A DNA stretch of 64,000 nucleotides from an uncultured Eggerthellaceae bacterium (lineage in GTDB: Bacteria > Actinomycetota > Coriobacteriia > Coriobacteriales > Eggerthellaceae), in contig CAUDUM010000002.1 in the NCBI GenBank assembly GCA_958452575.1, positions 124,001 to 188,000 on the forward strand. Direction: 5' to 3'. A program made the translations under genes and the position numbers. The notes beneath the pieces were generated by a model. It was not told where the DNA came from, searched no databases, and worked only from the letters and a program-made list of their open reading frames with translations. Numbering within the stretch: position 1 is the stretch's first letter; each line of letters starts with the position of its first letter. This document shows, piece after piece, positions 43,332-52,438 of this stretch.

Positions 43332-45083
43332 CTACCCCGCCAGCTCGCCCGCGATCGCGAGCGCCACGCGCAGGCCGTCGATGGCCGCGCTCGTGATGCC
43401 TCCGGCATAGCCTGCGCCCTCGCCGCAGGGATACAGGCCGCTCGGCACGTCGGGCGTCGCGGGAAGGTGAGCCTGAAAGTCGTCTTCGCGCACGATGCGC
43501 ACGGGACTCGAACTGCGCGCTTCCACGCCGGTCATCACCGCCGCCGGATCGGCGAACCCGCGCAGGCGCCGATCGAGCAGCGGCAACGCCTCGGCGATCG
43601 CGTCCGCCACGAACGGCGGAAGGCATTCCCTCAGGTCGGTCCACGCAACGCCGCGCGCGTAGGTGGGCCGCACGGCGCGCTTGCCCGACGCCGGGCCCGT
43701 CGACGGCCGGCCCGTAAGGAAATCCCCCACCGTCTGGGCGGGCGCCTGGTAGGCCGCCCCTCCCGCCGCGCACGCCGCCTGGTAGGCCGCATGCTCGACC
43801 CGGCGCTGCAGTTCGACCCCCGCGAGCGGATGGTCGCCGCCGAAGTCCTCCGGCCCCACGCCCACCAAAACTGCGCTGTTGGCATTGCGCCCGTCGCGTG
43901 CGAAGCGGCTCATGCCGTTGACGCACACGCCCTCCTTCTCACTCGCGGCGCACACCACCTGGCCGCCCGGGCACATGCAGAACGTGTAGACCCCGCGCCC
44001 GTCGGGCAGATGCACGGCAAGCTTGTAGTCGGCCGCGCCGAGCGCCGGATGGCCCGCCGCCTTGCCGTACTGCGCGCAGTCGATCGCGCTTTGGAGGTGC
44101 TCGATGCGCACGCCCATCGAGAAGGGCTTCTGCTCGAGCGCGAGCCCCTCGTCGTGCAGCAGGGCAAACGTGTCGCGCGCCGAATGGCCGCAAGCGAGCA
44201 CGATGCGCCGCGCGGGGATCTCCTCGAGATCGGCGAATCGCGCGCCGTGCCCCGCATCCGGTTCGGCACCACACCACGTACCGACATCCCGCCCCGCTTC
44301 CGCGGCGGCGTCGCGCGTGTCGCGCACGAGCGCCGCGGCGACCGAACCGCCCTCGAAGCGGATCCCCTCAAGTTGCGCATGGAAGCGCACCTCGCCGCCC
44401 GCCTCCTCGATCTGGCGGCGCAGCGTGCGCACCACCTCGACCAGAAGGTCCGTGCCGATATGGGGTTTCGCCTTCCAGAGGATCTCCTCGGGAGCACCCG
44501 CGTCGACAAACCAGCGCAGCACGTGCGGCAGAAGGGGGCTTTTGACGTTGGTGGTGAGCTTGCCGTCGGAGAACGTGCCGGCGCCGCCCTCGCCGAACTG
44601 GATGTTCGTATGCGGGTCCAGCGGCCCTCCGGCATCGAACTCCGCGACCGCCGCCTGACGCTCGTCGACATCGCCGCCGCGCTCGAGCACAAGCGGCCGC
44701 AGTCCCGCACGCGCCAGGCACAGCGCGGCGAACAGCCCGGCGGGACCCGATCCCACAATGATGGGGCGCGGCTCGCCGTCGCGCACCGTCTCGGAGACCG
44801 CGGGGATTTCAAGCGGGACGTACGGCTTGTGCTCCTTGACGTTTTTCACGCCGAGCAGATCCCGCTCGTGGCGGGCGTCTTTGAGCGCCACCGCCAGCGT
44901 CGCGATGAAGTGGACATCGCCCGATGCCTTCTTGCGCGCATCCACGCTGCGCTTGAGCAGCCGCGCTTCGGCGATCTCGCCCGGCTTCACGCCCAAAGCG
45001 CGCGCAGCCGCCCGCTCCACCAGGTCGAACCGGCCGGGCAGCCCCGCATCGAGCGGCAGGCGCACGTTGGAGATCTCAAGCAT
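43332..45083 (-). CDS. FAD-dependent oxidoreductase (large uncharacterised NAD(P)/FAD flavoprotein family)
   Basis: The 583-residue protein has an N-terminal ferredoxin-like/small domain (about 1-90) and then an FAD Rossmann motif (PIIVGSGPAGLFAALCLARAGLRPLVLERG, GxGxxG). A conserved GEGGAGTFSDGKL stretch and a C-terminal flavin contact GEGAGYAGGITSAAIDG follow. Families with this layout are annotated only as FAD-dependent proteins. The start at 45083 gives MLEISNVRLPL and sits inside the end of the upstream flavoprotein gene; 45092 is an alternative. Substrate unknown. Confidence 0.85.
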   Translation of the reverse strand: MLEISNVRLPLDAGLPGRFDLVERAAARALGVKPGEIAEARLLKRSVDARKKASGDVHFIATLAVALKDARHERDLLGVKNVKEHKPYVPLEIPAVSETVRDGEPRPIIVGSGPAGLFAALCLARAGLRPLVLERGGDVDERQAAVAEFDAGGPLDPHTNIQFGEGGAGTFSDGKLTTNVKSPLLPHVLRWFVDAGAPEEILWKAKPHIGTDLLVEVVRTLRRQIEEAGGEVRFHAQLEGIRFEGGSVAAALVRDTRDAAAEAGRDVGTWCGAEPDAGHGARFADLEEIPARRIVLACGHSARDTFALLHDEGLALEQKPFSMGVRIEHLQSAIDCAQYGKAAGHPALGAADYKLAVHLPDGRGVYTFCMCPGGQVVCAASEKEGVCVNGMSRFARDGRNANSAVLVGVGPEDFGGDHPLAGVELQRRVEHAAYQAACAAGGAAYQAPAQTVGDFLTGRPSTGPASGKRAVRPTYARGVAWTDLRECLPPFVADAIAEALPLLDRRLRGFADPAAVMTGVEARSSSPVRIVREDDFQAHLPATPDVPSGLYPCGEGAGYAGGITSAAIDGLRVALAIAGELAG

Positions 45084-46737
45084 TCGGATCATCGCCTTCC
45101 CTCTCGTCCGCGGCATCTCCGGCACCCTGCGCGGTAGAAACCTTCCCCTCCCGCGCGTTCGCCGCGAACCGCCGTGCCGCTGCCCTGCCCGCGAGCAGAC
45201 CGCTCGCCCAGGCCCAGTGCAGGTTGTAGCCGCCGCACGGCGCATCGACGTCGAGCGCTTCGCCCGCCGCGAACAGCCCCGCGTCGAGCCGCGACTCCAT
45301 CGTGCGCGGATCGAACGCGGCGACGTCAAACCCTCCGCTCAGCACCTGGCACTGCCGTTCGTCGCCCACGCCCTCGACGGTCAGGGGAAACTCCGAGAGG
45401 GCACGCTCCAAAGCGGGCAGGTCGTCCCCATCGAGCGGAGCATGGGGATCCAAGCCCGCCTCCTCCAGCACCGCACGCCCGACCTGGGGCAAAAGGAGTC
45501 CCCGCAGCAGCGCCTCGTAAGTGAGCGGTCCGCGCAACCCGCGACCGGATCCCTTCGGCGCGGCAAGGCGCCGCGCGCGCTCGACGAGGTGCCGCCTGAG
45601 ATGCGTCCGCTCCACTTGAGGGAGGAAATCGACGAACAGCGCATCACCCGGCTCGGCGAAGCGCGACAAGTTGAAGATGCAGATGCCCGACACGCCATAC
45701 GAGCGGAACAGCATCTCGCCGCGCTCCTCCGCCTTCGTCGCCCCGAACGGAGCGTCGTCGGCGAGGCGCACGCGCACCCGCACGCGGATGTTGTCCAGCT
45801 GACGCGGCGCCTCCTCGCGCACGCGCAGCGGACCGAGCACCGGACGGGTCGGTTCCACTCCGTAGCGATCGGGCAGCAACGACGCCGCGCAAGCGCCGTC
45901 GCCCCCGCGCCTTTCCGCCGCGCCGAGCGCATGCTTTCCGCCCGCGGCCATGATCACGGCGGCGGCATGCTCGATCGACCCGTCTGCGAAACGGAGGTGG
46001 AACAGCCCGCCTTCCTCGTCTGGAGGCTCGACCGCGATGACGCGGCGGCCGCACGCTTCGAGCACGCCCGCATCCGATGACGCCGCGCGCAGCACGTCGA
46101 CCACCGTCGACGCCTTGCCCGTCGCAGGATACAGCCTGCCCTCGCCTTCCTCCCGCCAAGCCAGCCCGATATCCTCGAAGAAACGCAGGACGGGATCCTC
46201 GCCGGAATCGCTTGCAAGCCCCCGCGCCTTCAGGCGCGCGGCGCCCTCGTCAGCCAACGCGTGAAGCGCATCTGCGACGAAAACGGGGTTGCGGTAAAGA
46301 GACGCGTCGATGTTGCTGTTGGAGAAGTTGCACCGTCCGTTGCCGGTCGCCAGGATGGAGCGGCCCACGCGCTCGTCGGCCTCGAAGACGACTGCGTCCG
46401 CCGCACCCGAAAGCCCGCGATCGCGCAGCTCGCGCGCTGCGGCAACCGCCGCCGCCTGGCCCGCAGCTCCCCCGCCGACGATCGCGATGCGCGCGTGGGC
46501 GTCGCCCGTCAAAGGAGCAGGCGCGTGCGCGGGAGAGCTCGAGACGGAATCCGCATGCTTGCGGTCGGCGGCGCCGCCCGGGCGCGACCCCTTCCGCCGT
46601 GGCTTTCCGCGCGCCGTTTTCCCGCCCTTGCCGGAAGCGCCCTTGCCGCGCGCCCCCTCGTCCTCGCGCAGCATGTCGCGCAGCGATCCGTAGCCGCCGC
46701 GGGTGCCCGCCGGTTTGTTGTTGCGTCGTTTTCCCAT
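45076..46737 (-). CDS. BaiN/HI0933-like NAD(P)/FAD flavoprotein with a basic N-terminal extension
   Basis: The 553-residue protein has an FAD motif (IAIVGGGAAGQAAAVAA), the family signature TGNGRCNFSNSN, a middle domain and the C-terminal CGGYNLHWAWASGLLAGRAAA. Some relatives (BaiN) reduce bile-acid enones, but the family is broad and I do not claim that reaction. The first about 75 residues are a Lys/Arg/Gly-rich disordered tail absent from the usual about 410-residue family. TATGAT (46744-46749) ends 6 bp before the ATG, so the mRNA may be leaderless. It overlaps the next flavoprotein gene by 8 bp. Confidence 0.85.
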   Translation of the reverse strand: MGKRRNNKPAGTRGGYGSLRDMLREDEGARGKGASGKGGKTARGKPRRKGSRPGGAADRKHADSVSSSPAHAPAPLTGDAHARIAIVGGGAAGQAAAVAAARELRDRGLSGAADAVVFEADERVGRSILATGNGRCNFSNSNIDASLYRNPVFVADALHALADEGAARLKARGLASDSGEDPVLRFFEDIGLAWREEGEGRLYPATGKASTVVDVLRAASSDAGVLEACGRRVIAVEPPDEEGGLFHLRFADGSIEHAAAVIMAAGGKHALGAAERRGGDGACAASLLPDRYGVEPTRPVLGPLRVREEAPRQLDNIRVRVRVRLADDAPFGATKAEERGEMLFRSYGVSGICIFNLSRFAEPGDALFVDFLPQVERTHLRRHLVERARRLAAPKGSGRGLRGPLTYEALLRGLLLPQVGRAVLEEAGLDPHAPLDGDDLPALERALSEFPLTVEGVGDERQCQVLSGGFDVAAFDPRTMESRLDAGLFAAGEALDVDAPCGGYNLHWAWASGLLAGRAAARRFAANAREGKVSTAQGAGDAADEREGDDPNA

Positions 46738-46836
46738 GCGCCCATCATATCGCATGGGACGGCGGCGAACGCCCGCTCTTTCACCCCGCGCCGCCGTCAG
46801 CGCGGGAAAACGCGAATGCCGCCCCAAACGCAAAAC

Positions 46837-46876
46837 AGCCCCCGAGGGATCCTTGGGAGAGGATCCCTCGGGGGCT
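46837..46876 (-). terminator. Strong terminator after the OFA-type transporter gene
   Basis: A perfect 16-bp stem (AGCCCCCGAGGGATCC 46837-46852, GGATCCCTCGGGGGCT 46861-46876) has an 8-nt loop and is followed on the minus strand by GTTTTG. A second 9-bp hairpin (46883-46891 with 46904-46912) lies just before it on the same strand. The rest of 46738-47056 is featureless. Confidence 0.8.
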
Positions 46877-47056
46877 TGCAAACCGCGAAGGGAAAGGAGG
46901 GTGCCTTCGCGGGTCTGCACGGGAGTTCCAGCGGCGCGCCGGGCATCCGGCGCCCGCGTCGCCCCAAAGGCGCACCGACCGTCCGGCGCCCGCGCAGCCT
47001 CGTCGGCGGCGCGGAGCGCGTTCACCCGGCCGATCGGCGGGCCGCCAGGGTCGGGG

Positions 47057-48316
47057 CTACTCCGCCTTGTTGGCCTTGTAGGTCTTGAAGGCGAGCAGCA
47101 GCAGGACCGACACGACCGCGAACACAAGCGACACGACGAAGTACAGCGCGGTGTTCACCGCCACGCCCGAGGCGCCCAGGCCGCCGAACATCGGGGCGAT
47201 GACCTGGTTGCACAGGCGGAACGAGATCAGCGAGGACAGGCCGGTGCCGATCATGACGAAGCCGTAGTTGGCGCCCTGGTTCTCAAGGCCGAAGTTCTCG
47301 GCGGTCCAGGGGGAGTAGGTGGCGCCGGGAGCGCCGGCGAACGCCGCCAGCAGGAACACGAGCACCATGAAGGCGATGCCCTGGGCGAAGATCAGCGCGA
47401 CGGAGACGATGCACACCAGGATCGCGAGCGTCAGAGCCGTGTTGCGACGGCCGCGCAGCATGTTCACGAAGAACGGCACGGCGAAGCGGCCCACGGCCAG
47501 ACCCAGGCCGCATGCCATGACGATGCCGTTGGCCAGGCCCTCGTCAAGGCCGCGCTCGATGCCGAGCTGGCGCAGGATCGGGTTGATGCAGAAGTAGCCG
47601 GCGGTGATGAACCACAGCGTCAGCATGATGATCCACAGCTGACGGGTCTTGATGGCCTGGCTGAACGGCACCTGAACCTGCGCGATGTTGGACTTGCTGG
47701 TGGCGGGGACGTAGCCCTCGGGCAGCCAGCCGGCCTCGGGGTTCTTGATGAAGATGGAGGCGACCAGGCAGACCACAGCGAACACGACGCCCAAGATGCG
47801 GAACGTGTCGCGGATGCCGTTGGCGTCGATCAGCATCTGGGCGACCGGCGTGAACACCACCGTGGCCAGGCCGAAGCAGCACACGATGATGCCGCTGCAG
47901 ACGTTGATCTTGTCGGGGAACCACTTCTGGATGCAGGGGATCGCGGAGTTGTAGGTGCAGCCCACCGCGAAGCCGCCGATGACGCCGAAGGTCAGCCACG
48001 TGGGCGCCGGGCCCATGTCGATGGTGAACGAAGTGAGGAACACGCCCAGGCCGAAGCAGATCGAACCGATGATGATGACGATCTTGGGGCCGAACTTGTC
48101 CTGCAGGCGGCCGCCGCACAGGGCGCCCACCGAGAACAGCGTGATCATGATGGAAGACGTGAACGCGAAGTCGGACACGTCGGTGGGGGACATGCCCGGC
48201 AGCGCGGCGGAGACGCCGGCGTTGAACACGCTCCACATGTAGATGATGCCCGTGCAGATCATGATGAGCGAAGCCGCCACCAGTCTGACGTAACGGGAAA
48301 CTCCTGATTGGCTCAT
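47057..48316 (-). CDS. MFS transporter, oxalate/formate antiporter (OFA)-like
   Basis: The 419-residue protein has twelve hydrophobic segments. N-terminal VRLVAASLIMICTGIIYMWSVF and the loop LQDKFGPKIVIIIGS match the OFA subfamily of carboxylate transporters. The ATG at 48316 (MSQSGVSR) follows GGGAGGG; the upstream ATG at 48328 is too close to any site. It is a single gene between its own promoter and terminator. Substrate not evident; an organic acid is likely. Confidence 0.88.
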   Translation of the reverse strand: MSQSGVSRYVRLVAASLIMICTGIIYMWSVFNAGVSAALPGMSPTDVSDFAFTSSIMITLFSVGALCGGRLQDKFGPKIVIIIGSICFGLGVFLTSFTIDMGPAPTWLTFGVIGGFAVGCTYNSAIPCIQKWFPDKINVCSGIIVCCFGLATVVFTPVAQMLIDANGIRDTFRILGVVFAVVCLVASIFIKNPEAGWLPEGYVPATSKSNIAQVQVPFSQAIKTRQLWIIMLTLWFITAGYFCINPILRQLGIERGLDEGLANGIVMACGLGLAVGRFAVPFFVNMLRGRRNTALTLAILVCIVSVALIFAQGIAFMVLVFLLAAFAGAPGATYSPWTAENFGLENQGANYGFVMIGTGLSSLISFRLCNQVIAPMFGGLGASGVAVNTALYFVVSLVFAVVSVLLLLAFKTYKANKAE

Positions 48317-48480
48317 AAACCCTCCCATAACGATGCCGCCCGCCTTCCAACAGCTGGTCGAGCCGCCCTTATCGGCTTGACCAGATGTTTTGCAGACGAC
48401 AACCCAAGCGCATATCCGATGCGCTTCATGTTTGCGTCTCTCTTGGTATGGGTCTCGCGAGTCCTTGAGAGCTTGTTGCG

Positions 48481-48509
48481 ATTGTAGGCTCGGCGCATTG
48501 GAGGGTCAC
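48481..48509 (-). promoter_or_regulatory. Promoter for the OFA-type transporter
   Basis: On the minus strand GTGACC (48504-48509) and TACAAT (48481-48486) are separated by exactly 17 bp. The predicted leader to 48316 is about 155 nt, long enough to hold regulatory structure, though none is recognised. Confidence 0.5.
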
Positions 48510-48701
48510 TCTGCGCCGGGCACAGCATGTCCGATTCTTTTTGTGCGGTGCGCACAGATGCCGTTCGCCGCCGATACGCTACCGCACGCCGCGGACGGAA
48601 ACGCCCCGGCGCGCCGGTCATCAGTTCGAGGCGGAACGAAGCGAGGCGAAAAGAACCGGCGGAGAAGAGACGTTCGGGAAACCTACCAGCTTACTGGCAA
48701 A

Positions 48702-48717
48702 CCGCGCAAAAGCGCGG
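48702..48717 (-). terminator. Short hairpin after the AGCS symporter gene
   Basis: CCGCGC (48702-48707) pairs with GCGCGG (48712-48717), loop aaaa, with TTTG following on the minus strand. It is a small stem, so termination may be weak. Confidence 0.45.
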
Positions 48718-48722
48718 CGGCG

Positions 48723-50141
48723 CTACTTCGATTCGACCGTCGGGATCTCGTCGCGGGACCTCTCGTCGAGGTTTCCGTCCCAGACGTAGTGCTTGGTCTC
48801 GCGCGCGATCAGCCCCGACAGCAGAAGGACCACGATGATGTTGGGCAGCGCCATGAGCGCGTTGCCGATGTCGGAGATGGTCCATGCGACGTTGCCCACG
48901 CCCACCGCGCCGAGGAACGCCATCAGCACGTAGAGCACCTGGTAGGGGCGCACGGCGTGCCTGCCGAGCAGATAGGAGACGCAGCGGCTGCCGTAGTAGG
49001 ACCAGCCGAGGATCGTCGAGTAGGCGAACGTCACCATGCCCACGACCAGCACCGGCATACCCACCACGGGAATCGCCGAGAACGCCGCCGTGGTGAGGTC
49101 GACGCCCTCCACGAGCGAGCCGGACGTGACGATGTCGGGATGGGCCATCATCGTGGACACGAGCACGACGCCGGTGATGGCGCAGATGATGACCGTGCTC
49201 CAGAACGTGCCGGTCATGGCGACGAGCGCCTGGCGCGCCGGGTTGCGCGTGGAGGCCGCCGCCGCGACGATGGAGGCCGAGCCCAGGCCCGACTCGTTGG
49301 AGAACAGGCCGCGCGCGCAGCCGAACTGCAACGCCACCATGAGACCGCTGCCGATCGCGCCGCCGAACACCGCCTCGCCCGTGAAGGCGCAGCGTACGAT
49401 CGTCTCGAGCGCGGGGATGATGTAGGCGCCATTCATCGCCAGGATGACGATGCAGCCCACCAGGTACAGCACCGCCATGATCGGCACGAGCTTCTCGCAG
49501 ACGCGCGCGATGAGCTGCACGCTGCCGAACACGACGAGCGCCACCAGCACGACGACGATCACGCCGAGCAGCCACGTGGGCACCTCGGGGACGGTCGCCT
49601 GGATGATGTTGACCATGGCGTTGGACTGCACCGCCGAGCCGGTGCCCAGCGCCGCCACGGCGGCGAACAGGGCGAACGCGCCCGCCCCCAGCATCGCCCA
49701 CCAGGGGCAGCTGCCGTCTTCGCGCTCGTAGGCGCGCCGCCAAGCGTACATGGCGCCGCCGAGCATGTTGCCGTTGTGGTCGCGCACGCGGAACTTGACC
49801 GCCGCGTAGGTCTCGGCGTACTTCGTCGCGATGCCGAACACGCCGGTGAGCCACATCCAGAACACCGCACCCGGGCCGCCCGCGAGCACCGCCGTGCCCA
49901 CGCCGACGATGTTGCCTGTGCCGATCGTCGCCGAAAGCGCGGTCGCGAGCGCGCCGAACTGGCTGATGTCTCCCGGCGCGTCCGGGTCCTTGGTGACCGA
50001 GAGCTTGATGGCGGTTCCCAGCTTGCGCTGGATGAAGCGCGTGCGGATCGTCAGAAACAGATGCGATCCCAGCAAGATGACGATCATCGGCACGCCCCAG
50101 ACGGCGGCGTCGATGTCGTTGATGATCTGGATGATGTCCAT
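48723..50141 (-). CDS. Alanine/glycine:cation symporter (AGCS family)
   Basis: The 472-residue protein has about eleven membrane segments. AGCS hallmarks are GALATALSATIGTGNIVGVGTAV near the N-terminus, GGPGAVFWMWLTG, and FGCARGLFSNESGLGSASI in the middle. It imports alanine or glycine with Na+ or H+. The start follows AAGGAATCCGCC. It is a monocistronic unit by its spacing from both transporter neighbours. Confidence 0.93.
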   Translation of the reverse strand: MDIIQIINDIDAAVWGVPMIVILLGSHLFLTIRTRFIQRKLGTAIKLSVTKDPDAPGDISQFGALATALSATIGTGNIVGVGTAVLAGGPGAVFWMWLTGVFGIATKYAETYAAVKFRVRDHNGNMLGGAMYAWRRAYEREDGSCPWWAMLGAGAFALFAAVAALGTGSAVQSNAMVNIIQATVPEVPTWLLGVIVVVLVALVVFGSVQLIARVCEKLVPIMAVLYLVGCIVILAMNGAYIIPALETIVRCAFTGEAVFGGAIGSGLMVALQFGCARGLFSNESGLGSASIVAAAASTRNPARQALVAMTGTFWSTVIICAITGVVLVSTMMAHPDIVTSGSLVEGVDLTTAAFSAIPVVGMPVLVVGMVTFAYSTILGWSYYGSRCVSYLLGRHAVRPYQVLYVLMAFLGAVGVGNVAWTISDIGNALMALPNIIVVLLLSGLIARETKHYVWDGNLDERSRDEIPTVESK

Positions 50142-50267
50142 GGCGGATTCCTTCGTGTCCCTCCCTGCCCGACTTACCGGGCAGAACGCATAGGCGCATG
50201 ATTATACCCCTCGCCCCGACCGCCGGCGCCCCGCACTCCGGCAGCGGCGCAGATGGGGCCCGGACAA

Positions 50268-50300
50268 ACGAAGGGCACCCCTTGATGAGGCGCCCTTCGT
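50268..50300 (-). terminator. Terminator after the second MFS transporter gene
   Basis: ACGAAGGGC (50268-50276) pairs with GCCCTTCGT (50292-50300); on the minus strand TTTG follows. Confidence 0.6.
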
Positions 50301-50369
50301 GGCGGAATCCTCCGGCGTCCTCCGCCGCACGCGCTCTGGGCGGCGCGCGACGGCGACGCTACCGGACGA

Positions 50370-51581
50370 TCATTTGAACTTGCACAGCGCAGCGACGCCC
50401 GTGCCGGCCAAGCCGATCGCGCACATGGCGATGCCGAGCGTCATCCACTGGTCGCCGCCCGCGCCCAGAAGCATCGGCGAGACAAACGTGCCGAGGAACT
50501 GGCCGAGGCTTTGGACGAGCATCAGCACGCCCATGCTGATGGAGGCGAGCTCGGGTTTGCCGACGATCGGGTTGAGCGCGGTCAGGCACACGACCGGGCA
50601 TCCCAGGCCGACCAGGCCCATGAGCACCGCACCCACCCACAGCATCGCACCCGTGCCGGTGAGCATCAGGTAAGCGCACGGCCCCATCGACAGCATGGCG
50701 ATGATGAGCAGCGGTTTGCAGCGGCCGAACCGGTCGATCAGGTTGCCGAACAGAGGCGACGAGATCACGGCAAGCAGCATCGGCAGCGTGCTGATGAAGC
50801 CCGACATCGTCGGGTCGATGCCCTGGACCTGCATCCATGTGGGTCCGAACGACAGCACGGCGAGCAGCACCATGTTGAACGCGAGGAACGCCAAAAGGAA
50901 CAGCAGGAAGTTGGGCTTGAGCAGATCGGCGTAGCTCGCCTTGCCCTGCGCAGCCTGGGCGGCCGCCTCCTCGGCGGCGATGGCGCGCTCCTCCTCGGCA
51001 CCGCCCGGGAACTTGACGCACAAAAACATCAGCACGGCGAAGATGGCGACGCACACCGCGTAGATGACCCACACGCCCACGAACCCGGTCGCCGAGAACA
51101 GCGACGGCGTCAGCGTGCCGCCGACCACCGAGCCCAGGCACACCCACAGAGCCCAGATGCCGGTCGCCGAGCCGATCTTGTCGGGCGCGACGTACTTCTG
51201 GACGCACAACGGTCCGCAGATGGTCACGAAGATGAAGGCGACGCCCTCGATGCCGCGCGACACGATGAGCATCATGCCGTCGCTTGAGAACGCGCCGAGA
51301 AGCGAGCCGGCCACCATCACCATCGCGGCGATGATGAGCACGTTTTTGGGTCCGATCTTCTTGGCGAGCGCGCCGGTGGGCAGCGCCAGCACGATGCCGA
51401 CGAACGTGAAGATCGACATCAGCCACGACGAGCTGCCCGAGTCCATGCCGAACATCTCCATGAGGCTGGACATGATCACCGGCACTTTGTACTGAGTGGA
51501 GGCTATGGCAGTGCCGAACAGTAGCAGGCATACCGCGATGAGCATCCAGCTGCCATAGCGCCTTTCCCTGGTTTCTCCCAT
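50370..51581 (-). CDS. MFS transporter downstream of a molybdoenzyme operon
   Basis: The 403-residue protein has twelve hydrophobic segments with a Glu/Ala-rich central loop (GGAEEERAIAAEEAAAQAAQ). The loop between segments 2 and 3 (LAKKIGPKNVLIIAA) fits the MFS motif A region. The ATG at 51581 follows AAAGGGGG. It lies 119 bp beyond the Fe-S subunit gene, past a hairpin. In Eggerthellaceae, MFS transporters often accompany molybdoenzymes and probably move their substrate or product, which is inference. Confidence 0.88.
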   Translation of the reverse strand: MGETRERRYGSWMLIAVCLLLFGTAIASTQYKVPVIMSSLMEMFGMDSGSSSWLMSIFTFVGIVLALPTGALAKKIGPKNVLIIAAMVMVAGSLLGAFSSDGMMLIVSRGIEGVAFIFVTICGPLCVQKYVAPDKIGSATGIWALWVCLGSVVGGTLTPSLFSATGFVGVWVIYAVCVAIFAVLMFLCVKFPGGAEEERAIAAEEAAAQAAQGKASYADLLKPNFLLFLLAFLAFNMVLLAVLSFGPTWMQVQGIDPTMSGFISTLPMLLAVISSPLFGNLIDRFGRCKPLLIIAMLSMGPCAYLMLTGTGAMLWVGAVLMGLVGLGCPVVCLTALNPIVGKPELASISMGVLMLVQSLGQFLGTFVSPMLLGAGGDQWMTLGIAMCAIGLAGTGVAALCKFK

Positions 51582-51658
51582 GTGAAACCCCCTTTTTCGG
51601 ACGCATCGACCCGCCCCGCCCGCCGGACAGGTCGGTGAAGTGCTTTCCAATGGAGAAA

Positions 51659-51691
51659 CGGGGCGGCGCGCTCCCCTCGCACGCCGCCCCG
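51659..51691 (-). terminator. Terminator after the molybdoenzyme Fe-S subunit gene
   Basis: CGGGGCGGCG (51659-51668) pairs with CGCCGCCCCG (51682-51691), followed on the minus strand by TTTCTCC. It separates, at least partly, the enzyme genes from the MFS gene. Confidence 0.65.
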
Positions 51692-51700
51692 CCGAGGGCC

Positions 51701-52438
51701 CTAGCCCTGGTTGTTCGTGGTGTTGGCCATCACCTCTGCGACGGTGGCGTTCTTCATGATCAGCTTGTTGCGCCTGATCACGCCTTCCTCGGGAGTGAGG
51801 TCCGCTTCGTTTTTGTACACCGCCGGCAGCTCTCCGCGCTGCATGCTCAAGCGGATGGCCTCGTCAACGTCGAAGGGGATGAGCTGCTTTTTCTCCTCCT
51901 GCGGTTTGGCGACCCAGGCGGGCTTGGTCACCGGAGCCGGCATGTCGGCCAGCTGGGCGCAGTCGCCGTACTTGGCGCGCAGCTCCTCGATGGGGCCGAA
52001 GTCCAGCGCGCGCATCGGACAGGACTCGACGCACAGCGGCATCTGGCCCTTTTCCAAACGGTCGATGCACATCGTGCACTTGCTGGCCTTGGTGCCCGGA
52101 TCGTCGCTCGCGAACTTGATGGCGCCGTAGGGGCACGCCGCGAAGCAGTTGCGGTCGCCTTGGCACTTGTCCTGGTCGATCAGGACCGCGCCGTACTCGT
52201 CGTCCTTGAAGATCGCCCCATGGGCGCATGCCTTCACGCACGCGGGGTCCTCGCAATGGCCGCACGAGAACGCGAGCTCATGCAGGCGCGGCGTGGGGAA
52301 CGTGCCGGTCTCCCACTCGTAGACGCACATCCACTTCTCGGGACCGGGGGCGATGTCGTTCCAGTCCTTGCAGGCGATGGAGCACGCCTGGCACCCGTAG
52401 CAACGGGATTGGTCGAAGAAGAATCCGTACTGAACCAT
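51701..52438 (-). CDS. DmsB-like electron-transfer subunit with four [4Fe-4S] clusters
   Basis: The 245-residue protein has four cysteine groups: CYGCQACSIACKDWN, CGHCEDPACVKACAHGA, CQGDRNCFAACPYGA, and CTMCID...CVESCPMRAL, the pattern of DmsB/NrfC/transhydroxylase beta subunits. No twin-arginine signal or membrane segment is present, so the complex is probably cytoplasmic. Its ATG overlaps the stop codon of the catalytic gene by one base. Confidence 0.93.
   Translation of the reverse strand: MVQYGFFFDQSRCYGCQACSIACKDWNDIAPGPEKWMCVYEWETGTFPTPRLHELAFSCGHCEDPACVKACAHGAIFKDDEYGAVLIDQDKCQGDRNCFAACPYGAIKFASDDPGTKASKCTMCIDRLEKGQMPLCVESCPMRALDFGPIEELRAKYGDCAQLADMPAPVTKPAWVAKPQEEKKQLIPFDVDEAIRLSMQRGELPAVYKNEADLTPEEGVIRRNKLIMKNATVAEVMANTTNNQG

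Noticed and set aside
45302..45524. Plus-strand small open frames opposite the BaiN-like gene
   Set aside because: Arg/Ser/Pro-rich shadows of the minus-strand flavoprotein.
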